This document shows, piece by piece, positions 43,040-50,255 of a stretch of 50,255 bases of DNA. Source of the DNA: Diphasiastrum complanatum (Eukaryota > Streptophyta > Lycopodiopsida > Lycopodiales > Lycopodiaceae); assembly GCA_029204225.1 (NCBI GenBank), contig CM055105.1, positions 10,928,551 through 10,978,805 on the forward strand. Reading direction: 5' to 3'. Below the pieces are notes generated by a model. That model was given only the letters and a program-made list of their open reading frames with translations, did no database searches and had not been told where the DNA came from. Made by a program: the position numbers and the translations under genes. The first letter of the stretch is position 1. Every line of letters begins with the position of its first letter.

Positions 43040-43695
43040 CATCATCAACGTAAAACACTTTTTTTTCTTCCCAGTTCATTCACCACCTCCACAAAGCCAT
43101 TTCCACAGATATCCACCTTCCCAACATTTTCGTCCTTGACCAACACCTCCACATCTTCTGCTTTCAGACATTATACCTTCCATTTTTCCTTACCCAACCT
43201 CATTCCGTCACCACCCTTTCATTCCGGAACATACTTTGTTTTACACACATCTTCCAATCCGTCCTTGACCGACACCTCCACATCTTCTGCTTTTAGACAT
43301 TATATCTTGCATTTTTCCATACCACCCTTTTATGCTGCAACATACTTTGCTTTACACACATCTTCCAATCCCTTCTCAACTGATGCTTTCACCTGCCTTC
43401 TCACCCGAACCATTCCAATTCTTTCTTGACCCCCATCCACTCATTTCTCGACCGAGCCATCCAGTCAATTCTCAACTGAAGCCTTCCATTCCATCTCAAC
43501 CAAAGCCCTCCGTTCCATCTCAACCAAAGCCCTCTGTCCCGTCTCGACCAAAGCCATCAGTCTCCTCTCGACCGAAGCATCTAGTCCCATCTCGACCGAA
43601 GCCACCAATCAAATCTCAACCGATGCCACCCTTAACCCGGTCTCAAATCTCAACCAACACTTTTTCCAAAACACTGTTTTTTCCATTTTTTCACC
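43040..43695 (+). repeat. leader and 24-bp array of the second ORF X module
   Basis: 43080-43420 is C/T-rich, with a phrase (CACCTCCACATCTTCTGCTTT) repeated at about 43145 and 43273. 43440-43640 is an array of about nine units of 24 bp with the core TCTCAACC or TCTCGACC and the other half AAAGCCCTC/GAAGCATC. Here the unit is a multiple of three, so one frame (43332-43727) reads SVPSRPKP repeatedly. It lies in the same place relative to ORF X as the third array of E3. Confidence 0.82.
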
Positions 43696-44684
43696 ATGTC
43701 TTCCAACCCGAGTTCCAGTTACAATGACCCAATGCTAATAAGATCGACATCCAGATGTGCAAACTGGATATTACCGAGATGCAGACTGGTACCAGTAGGC
43801 AGAATCCTTCTTCAAGGCAATTGAGCTCCAAATCCTTGTCTTGATTGGGTATCAGAGTCCACACCTGCTACACATGGCGTACACGAATTATAATGCAACT
43901 ACAAGATCATGCCAACTCATAGTTCCCCTTGTCAGGAACTATGTTTATAATATATCTTTTGTGGTGGCAGACTTGCAACCCTTCGGGTTCCCTCGAGGAC
44001 CAATTGCTATCACCAGGACGCTCCAGAAGATTGAGCAGACAACTTATTTCAAATATATAGATCCCTCAGTGGACAAATGGAAGAATAAGGATGGGGACCA
44101 CATTGAGGCCATCAATGATCAGCAATTGGCAGCGGCATGTGCATACTTAACCAGGTGCACACAATGACCAAGAACAAAGGTGCTGTGGGTACCCATGTCC
44201 CTATTCCAAATGATGGCAGATTCATGACTGCATGCCCAAAACCTTTATGATTGGGCATAGTTTGCTTCAAACTGCCTTCATGACTGTGTTAAGAACAAGG
44301 AGTCGATAACCGTCCTGGGATATCTCATGATTGATATCACACTCTAGTAGGTACAAATTGGGCCCATGCTTCAACAACAACTGCAAGTTGCAGACAAAGC
44401 ATGGGACATCCCTATAGGGTCCAAACAGTCCAAGCGTCCATGCTCACGGGCTACGTCACCATCAGGGCTTCCACCCAAAAGGGTGAATACCAGTATTATT
44501 TCACTGGTACACAAGCCACAAAGTTCTCAACCTGATCCACAAGAACCAGCATCATTGGCAGCTCAACAGGGCGATACCTCTAAGGCCCAATTGCCAGACA
44601 CAAGGCAACAATGCATACACCGAAAGCTTCAGGCTATGAGGAAATCACCCGATGGCACAACATTAGAAGAGTTAGCTTCAAATG
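43696..44684 (+). pseudogene. ORF X, second copy (N-terminal part)
   Basis: ATG at 43696 (MSSNPSSSY), frameshifted soon after. Then KIDIQMCKLDITEMQ, WYQ-stop-AESFFKAIELQIL, GYQSPHLLHMAYTNYNATT, VRNYVYNISFVVADLQPFGF, PRGPIAITRTLQKIEQ, KWKNKDGDHIEAINDQQL, then stops, SLFQMMADS, QNLYDWA, SNCLHDCVKNKESITVLGY, and ADKAWDIPIGSKQSKRPC, ATSPSGLPPKRVNTSI, LPDTRQQCIHRKLQAMR. It ends at 44684, where the CR2 LTR begins. Colinear with the E3 copy over about 330 codons; differences are mostly silent. The coiled coil and C-terminal domain are lost. Confidence 0.72.
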
Positions 44685-45042
44685 TGTAATAGATCCTAAC
44701 ACCACAGTAGGGCAAACACTAATTGATCCACCCAACCTTGCCTACTCCCTGATATAGAGTAAGCCCCTCCTAGCCCAGTGTGAGGACTGGTAGCATGCTA
44801 CTGCCAAGTGTCAGCCACATGGCACTGACGTAGCCGACTGCCCATCGGGACCCAACTAGGGGCCCTATCCTGCTGACAGGGTCCCTAGGTTGTGTTAGGC
44901 CCACCATGGCTATGGACCGTGCTGGGGCACACTACTCACACTGTCTTGTCATGTTGGTCATGTACGCTGGACAAGACCCTGACTGTGGTATCTGACCTAT
45001 CTGTGTTCTCTAGGGTTCGGCACTGGTTACGAGCTCGTAACA
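44685..45042 (-). repeat. 3' LTR of CR2
   Basis: On minus it starts TGTTACGAGCTCGTAAC (itself a palindrome, TTACGAGCTCGTAA) and ends GATCTATTACA. The purine tract AAGGGAGAGGGAG precedes it. A TATA-like CTCTATATCAG lies on minus near 44750-44760. 358 bp. The left edge matches the break in ORF X. Confidence 0.8.
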
Positions 45043-45797
45043 CTCCCTCTCCCTTAAGAACCGTCTTGGTCCTCTAAGACAAAGTGTGAAAAAATCTTGC
45101 GAAGGACGTTGTCTCTTTCCCAAGTCGCATTCTCAACAGGCTGATCATCCCACTTAGCCAGATATTCTCGGTATAGAGTATGACGAGTCTACGTCTCTCT
45201 ACTATCAAGAATCTCCTCTGGTTCATGTGGAGGTTGTTGAGGGTCCAATGGGAGAACTAGAACACTGTCCCCTACTAGATTATCTGATCTGGTTAAGGCT
45301 TTTCGTAACTGACTTACATGAAAGACTGAAAAAACCTTACTGCTGTGTGGGAGTTCTAGTTCATAGGTGACCTCGCCTAGCCTCCTACTGAAAGGACCAC
45401 AATACCTTGGAGACAATTTAGCACACACTCCTGATTTGAGGGTTTTAGAGTCAACTGGGACTCTCAAGTAGACTTTCTCACCAGTGGAGAACTGCACATC
45501 TCGTTTGTGTGGATCTGCATAATGCCTGGCTCGATCCTGGGATTGCCTAATGCTACGCTTAGCATGTTCTATCATCTGGTTTAGGTCCTCTAAAAAGTTT
45601 CTGGCTGCTTCCACTTTTTCTTGTTTAAACCCTACAGCTGTGGGTGAGCGTGGCTGAAAACCATACATTAGCATAAATGGGCTGTATCCCGTAGCTAAAT
45701 GTTTGGTATTGTTGTAAGCAAACTCTAATATCGAGATATACTCCTCCCAATCAGTCTGCTTCTTGCTGACGTATGCACGAAGCATATCCTCCAGCAC
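45043..45797 (-). pseudogene. CR2 integrase C-terminus and chromodomain
   Basis: Frame 45189-45797: LEDMLRAYVSKKQTDWEEYI, FAYNNTKHLATGYSPFMLMY, GFQPRSPTAVG, KVYLRVPVDSKTLKSGVCAK, LSPRYCGPFSRRLGEVTYEL, FHVSQLRKALTRSD. After the stop at 45189 the same frame goes on: YREYLAKWDDQPVENATWE (45090-45150), a chromodomain with the aromatic cage pattern (Tyr, Trp, Trp). One stop separates it from integrase. Confidence 0.9.
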
Positions 45798-46520
45798 TTG
45801 ATTTACCCTTTCTGTTTGACCGTCCGTCTATGGATGGTCGGTGGTACTCATATTAAGTTTAGTATGGAGATGATGGAATACTGCCCTCCAAAAAATTTCA
45901 GTAAACTTACTGTCCCAGTCGCTGACTATGCCGGAAGGTAGACCTACAATTTAAATACCCCGTCTACAAACAACCTCGCTAACTCTGGAGTTCTAATGGT
46001 TGTTTTGGTCGGAAGGAAATGAGCCATTTTGGTCAGACGGTCAACTGTGAGACATATAGCGTCATTACCCTTTTGGGTTTTAGGCAGGCCTACTATAAAA
46101 TCCATGGAGATACTCTCCCATTTACCAGCTGGTATTTCTAAGGGATGCAACAACCCACCTGCCTTTAAACGTTCTGCTTTATTTACTTGACATTTCTGAC
46201 AACTAGTTACATACTGGTGGACGTCCTTTTTCATACTGGGCCAGAAACATTGCCTACAAAGAAGCTCATAGGTCTTCTGTATGCCTGGGTGTCCCGCGCT
46301 AGGATTGTCATGACATTCATATAGGACCTGTTGCCTATAATCCTCTGAATTGGGGACACATACTCTATCTCTATAGAGCAAGTACTCATCCTGAATGGAA
46401 TATTGTTTCCATTTGAATCCTTGAGTCAACTGACCCTCAACCACTGGGGTTTGCTTGGGTAATACAGGCTCAGAATCCTCAACATCATCCGACGACGTAT
46501 ACTCGGACTCATCATCATCC
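45798..46520 (-). pseudogene. CR2 integrase zinc domain and catalytic core
   Basis: Part of the long frame 45944-47545: [40 protein letters not shown] (HHCC), [20 protein letters not shown] (Asp), [18 protein letters not shown]. Broken near 45944, then SDWDSKFTEIFWRAVFHHL (Asp), a stop in DHP-TDGQTERVNQ (Glu kept). The catalytic triad is present. An acidic linker ([19 protein letters not shown]) precedes the zinc domain near 46440-46550. Confidence 0.9.
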
Positions 46521-47602
46521 TCAACAGAAGCTGTCGTATTCTTGGATGAATTGGCACCAGCCCCGGGAACTGGTTCTGGAGTCTGTAACTGTCTGTTCTG
46601 GATTGAGTTCCAGATAGTAGAGAAGAATGCATCATGCTGGCATTTCCCTCTCAAGGACTCGAGTAACTCATTACGAATCTGAGTAAAACTCAGCTCGTTT
46701 ATCATGGGCATTCTGCTAAGGGCATCTGCTATCGTATTAAATTTTTCACGTCTATATGTGATAGACATGTCAAACTCTTGCATCAACTCTGCCCAACGAG
46801 CTTTCCGACCTCTAAGCTCAGTTTGATTGCAAAGGTATCTGAGTCTCTCATGGTCTGTCAGGACCTCAAAGTTGGCACCATACAAATAATGCCTCCAAGT
46901 CTTAAGGGCATGGACTATAGAAAAGAATTCCTTTTCATAGGCACTATACCTAGTCTGAACTGGCTCAAGTTTTTTACTCTCGAACGCAACTGGTCGTCCG
47001 TCCTGAGTTAGCACAGCACCTACTGCAAAGTCGCTAGCATCTGTTTTGACCACAAATGGCTGATTGGGGTCGACGACTTTTAAAATTGGTGCTGTAGCTA
47101 AGGCTGTTTTGAGAGCATCAAAGCTCTCCTGCTGTGCGGACTCCCAAATGAACTCCTTTCCCTTCCCCTTAAGGAGATTTGTCATAGGAACTGCTATCTG
47201 AGCATGTTCCTTGACAAATCGTCTGTAATATCCCGCCAAACCAAGAAAGATCTGAAGTTCCAAAATATTCTGAGGTCTCAGCCAACTGAGTATGGCTTTA
47301 ACCTTATTTGGGTCCATTTTAATCCCATCTGAAGAGATGATGTGACCCAAATATACTACTTCTTCAACAAAGAATTCACACTTGGATTGTTTAGCATAGA
47401 GCTTATGCTTTCTGAGCAGTCGAAACACCTTTCTGAGGTGTTTTAGATGCTCCTTCCTCGTTTTGTTGTAAACGAGGATGTCATCTAAAAATATGACTAC
47501 AAACTTACCCAAGTATGGTCTGAGGACACTGTTCATCAAGGTCATAAAAGTAGCTGGACTGGAGCATTTGTGAACCCAAATGACATCACCTTAAACTCAT
47601 AA
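46521..47602 (-). pseudogene. CR2 reverse transcriptase (C-terminal half) and RNase H
   Basis: 47545 down: [20 protein letters not shown] and DILVYNKTR (FLDD), [39 protein letters not shown]. RNase [21 protein letters not shown] (Asp), [20 protein letters not shown] (Glu), [20 protein letters not shown] (Asp), [10 protein letters not shown]. Upstream, [15 protein letters not shown] (47560-47602) is in another frame because of a short duplication near 47555. Motif A and the N-terminus are lost at the C7 LTR junction. Confidence 0.92.
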
Positions 47603-47860
47603 TGTGATAAATTTTATAGTTTTTAGGACAAGAATGATTGTACTTTACAATCATAGAGAGTTATTGGTTGCTTAATCAATGAATCTATCAAGTTCTACAC
47701 ATTAGATCTTGATCTAGATTCACTACACTTGGATTTAAGCAAGAGCAATGGATCAACACATCATTTTTTTAGTGAGAGCGGCTTCACACGTGTGGAGTAC
47801 TGTCCACTGTACGGCCTGCACCTGAAACAACAAGTAAAATGATACTAGATAGCAATCATG
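47603..47860 (-). repeat. 3' part of a copia LTR (C7)
   Basis: On minus it ends AAAATTTATCACA at 47603, next to chromovirus RT. It contains TTCAGGTGCAGGCCGTAC then CACACGTGTGAAG, which aligns with the C6 LTR at 42445-42495, and a tail (AGCAACCAATAACTC) matching 42600. No LTR start is seen: the stretch between 47860 and integrase at 47950 is either LTR or deletion filler. So C7 has lost RT, RNase H and the LTR start. Confidence 0.65.
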
Positions 47861-47949
47861 CATAAAAATCACAAGACAAATGACTAGAAATCTCACAAAA
47901 GTGTAGAGTGGGGATGTAGGATCATATATCCTATATCCCTTGCTATTTT

Positions 47950-48660
47950 CTCCATAGCCAACAAAGATTCCTTTGAAGGAGGTAGCATCTTCTTTCCTTC
48001 TAGTCTCCAAAGGAATGTGTACATAACAAGTACATCCAAAGATCTTAAAATCTTTTACATTGGGTTTCTTATCAAACAAGGCTTGATAAGGTGAGATCCC
48101 ATCTATAGCACTACTAGGAAGTCTATTACACAAATAATTAGCACATGTTATGGCTGCTCCCCAAAATGAGATGGGAAGTGATGCATCAAGCCTCAAGGAC
48201 TTTGCACACTCACATAGACTCCTATTTCTCCTCTCGGCCACCCCATTTTGTTGAGGGGTGTAGGAGCAAGTGTATTGTAACTTAATACCATTGATCTCAC
48301 AAAAGTCTTTCATTTTATTGGAGGTGTACTCTCCTCCATTATCACATCTTAGTGCTTTGATAGAAGTACTAAGTTGTTTCTCTACTAGAGACTTGAACTT
48401 AATGAAAGCTTCATAAACAAGACTTTTCTTTGATAGTAGCTCAATCCATGTGAATCTAGTACAATCATCTATAAAAGTTACATACATCAAGGCACCTCCA
48501 TTACTTGCATGTGAAAAACTATGTACATCAGAATGTATGAGATCCAAGGGAGAGAGAGATCTTGATGAAGATTTCTTGTAAGAAGATTTGTGTGACTTTG
48601 CAAGGCCACATGCCTCACACATTTTTTCACACTTCTTGAGAGTTCTTGGTAGGCCGAGAG
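47950..48660 (-). pseudogene. copia C7 integrase
   Basis: Minus frame 47753-48622: CEACGLAKSHKSSYKKSSS, LIHSDVHSFSHASNGGALM (Asp), YVTFIDDCTRFTWIELLSKK, ALRCDNGGEYTSNKMKDFCE (Asp), YTPQQNGVAERRNRSLCECA (Glu), LCNRLPSSAIDGISPYQALF, FKIFGCTCYVHIPLETRRKE, GIFVGYGENSKGYRIYDPTS. It is intact to about 47950, then runs into unrelated sequence. One TAG at 48661 separates it from the upstream frame. The DDE triad is intact. Confidence 0.92.
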
Positions 48661-49440
48661 CTAGTTCCTTGCTTGCATTGACTCCATAGATTGAAGATTA
48701 GGATGGCCTAATCTCTTATGCCAAAGCTCCACTTGAGTTAGCTCCTCCCTAGCCAAGTTCACACTTTCACTTGCAACAATAGCATCCAACTTGAAAAGTC
48801 TACCTTGCTTAATGCCACTAGCTATGCACTTATCATTTTTCAAGATGGAACAAACTCCATTCTTGAAATGTACATCTAGTCCATTGTCCATTAATTGTCC
48901 TACACTAAGCAAGTTTCTTGAAATGGTAGGAACATACAAAACATTATCTAGATCTATCCTTTTAGATGTGCCTAAACAAAGAGGTATAGATCCTATGCCA
49001 TCTACCTTGCATGCTTGATCACTAGCAGTGTATATTGACTTCTTAGAGTCATTACAAGATAGAAGAGTAGAAAAATGATGCTTGTTAAAGGACATGTGGG
49101 AACTAGCCCCACTATCTATCCACCATGTGTCTTGACTTGAAGTTGGTGTAGATGCAACCATTAAGGATGTGTTGAATCCATCCTCATATTCTTCCTCTTG
49201 AGCAATGTTCCCTTGATCTCCTTTGGCTTGTTGATTCTTCTTCAAGTAGCATTCTGAGGCAAAGTGTCCTTTCTTTCCACAAAAGAAACACTTTAGTTTT
49301 GCCTTGTTCTTCACTTTGCCTTTGGAGGTAGATCCTCCATTCTTCATCTCGGCCTCCTTGCCTTGATTTTTCTTGAATAGATTTTTGCTTTTTCTTGCCT
49401 TTAGATGTAAAGTTAGCTTTCTCCTCTCCTCCATTAAGTG
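48661..49440 (-). pseudogene. copia C7 zinc knuckle, protease and GAG-pre-integrase
   Basis: Frame 48661-49542: KLKCFFCGKKGHFASECYLK (CX2CX4HX4C, about 49235-49290), DTWWIDSGASSHMSFNKHHF (protease DSGA, about 49090-49130), CLGTSKRIDLDNVLYVPTIS, NLLSVGQLMDNGLDVHFKNG, ELWHKRLGHPNLQSM (His-His of the integrase zinc domain, which then continues as CEACGLAK). Ends with the stop at 48661. This is a canonical Ty1/copia order. Confidence 0.93.
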
Positions 49441-50041
49441 ACATGCTATCCATTCTTGTCTTGAGGTGTAGAAGCCTACTCTCCTCGGCCACAAGAACAT
49501 TGTGCAACTTTTCAATGGATGGAAGAGAGTCTTGAATGGCAAATGATTGGACTAAGTTGGTAAACTCATCACTTAGACCATTCAAAATGATTTGTACTAG
49601 TTCTTGATCTTGGATCTTCTCTCCTATTGCACTTAACTCCTTGTTAAGAGATTTGATCCTAAGAACATACTCTTGTCCACTCTCTCCACTTCCTTTCATG
49701 CTTTGGAAAACTTGATTTCTTAGCATGAGGATTCTTGAAGTATTGTTGGATTCATAAATGCTCTTTAATGAATCCCAAGCCTCTTTGGATGAGGTACAAG
49801 AAGACACCTCTTTCAAGAGGTCATTGCATACATTTAACTTTATGCAATGTAGAGCTAATCTTGCTCTCTTCTTGTATTTGGCTTGTTCTTGGGGAGTTTG
49901 AGGCTCTTCCTCTACTCCTTGAACTATGTCATATAGATCATGGATCACTAGGATTGATTCCATTCTCACTTTCCAAATGGAATAATTTGTGGAAGTGAGT
50001 CTCTCACTTGATTCCATCAAATATCCACCCATGGATGACAT
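49385..50041 (-). pseudogene. copia C7 gag
   Basis: ATG at 50041 (MSSMGGYLMESSERL). Then TSTNYSIWKVRMESILVIHD, LALHCIKLNVCNDLLKEV, SKEAWDSLKSIYESNNTSRI, LMLRNQVFQSMKGSGESGQE, KELSAIGEKIQDQELVQIIL, NGLSDEFTNLVQSFAIQDSL and VLVAEESRLLHLKTRMDSM. Intact for about 210 codons, then a one-base shift near 49385-49440 at a Lys-rich stretch moves to the zinc-knuckle frame. Closest relative in the window is the C0 remnant. Confidence 0.92.
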
Positions 50042-50255
50042 TTTAGAATGAATGCTCTTTTAAAAATCACAAAGATTTTTGAATTTTAAAAGATCTATGA
50101 AAAGGCCTAAAGCTTACTAGAATGCCTATAGGCTTGTCTCTATCAAACTAGCACACAAGCTTGAATGATACTCAAAGATCTTACCAAAAATTTCTAGCTT
50201 TCACTCTCACAAAAAAAAATTGCTTTACACTTTTCTTAGAGATTTCACTTCAACT
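50042..50255 (-). other. 5' leader of copia C7
   Basis: Upstream of the gag ATG on minus. No PBS is visible, so the 5' LTR and PBS lie beyond the window. AT-rich, no gene. Confidence 0.6.

Larger units (their letters stand above)
44685..47602 (-). mobile_element. Ty3/gypsy chromovirus CR2
   Basis: Minus order: RT (5'-truncated at 47602), RNase H, integrase, chromodomain, PPT, 3' LTR. Inserted into ORF X copy 2 at 44684. Gag, protease and the RT N-terminus are absent, because the copia C7 LTR abuts at 47603. It differs in sequence from CR1 but has the same organisation. Confidence 0.88.

Noticed and set aside
24201-50041. Copia C5 and C7 as two halves of one element split by 22 kb of insertions
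   Set aside because: C7 has its own LTR end at 47603 next to its integrase, and the region between integrase and RT is missing from both. The flanks of E3 (copia on the left, gypsy G5 on the right) do not rejoin.

Overview
The window reads as intergenic, repeat-rich nuclear DNA of a land plant with a large genome. I see no host gene, tRNA, rRNA or organellar sequence. Almost all of it is LTR retrotransposons, nested, truncated and recombined. The plant assignment rests on three features: Ty1/copia pol order (gag, protease, integrase, RT, RNase H) with an initiator-tRNA-Met primer-binding site; Ty3/gypsy chromoviruses with a C-terminal chromodomain; and non-chromodomain gypsy elements whose integrase tail resembles the plant Tat/Athila side. 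The species cannot be told from this sequence.

Layout. 1-530: copia LTR and gag remnant (C0, + strand), cut at 530 by gypsy element E1. 531-~9490: E1 (+): 5' LTR of family A, a 25-bp tandem array, gag with three zinc knuckles, protease, RT, RNase H, integrase, then a 3' LTR of a different sequence (family B). 9529-12421: copia C2 (-) with its RT replaced by unrelated sequence. 12422-14190: copia C3 (+), LTR, PBS, leader and gag. 14190-15494: copia C4 (-), RT part. 15495-~20880: chromovirus CR1 (-). ~21600-22250: copia C8 RNase H tail (+). 22780-23575: an LTR-like promoter region (LTR-Z, -). 23576-25791: copia C5 (-), RT to 3' LTR. 25792-37901: giant gypsy element E3 (-). 37902-39747: gypsy pol remnant G5 (-). 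39748-42666: copia C6 (+). 42667-42990: gypsy leader remnant (-). 43040-44684: second copy of the E3 ORF-X module (+). 44685-47602: chromovirus CR2 (-). 47603-50255: copia C7 (-).

The most interesting object is E3 with its relatives. E3 is about 12.1 kb, is bounded by family A LTRs that end in a near-perfect 29-bp palindrome, and has gag-pol in its upstream half. Downstream of pol and in the same orientation it carries an unrecognised ORF of about 1,125 codons (ORF X). This has an N-terminal domain, a Pro/Thr/Gln-rich stretch, a long coiled coil and a compact C-terminal domain. The N-terminal part recurs at 43696-44684 in another element, and the differences are strongly biased to silent codon positions, so the protein was probably under selection. 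Both ORF X copies and both LTR-A leaders are preceded by arrays of a roughly 25-bp repeat with a shared core (CTCAACCG) and an array-specific other half. The arrays are open in several frames and show higher-order periodicity.

Every coding region is broken by stops, frameshifts, deletions or lost catalytic residues, so the window is a graveyard of elements. Insertion order can be partly read: CR2 landed in an ORF X element and C7 landed in CR2; E1 landed in C0.
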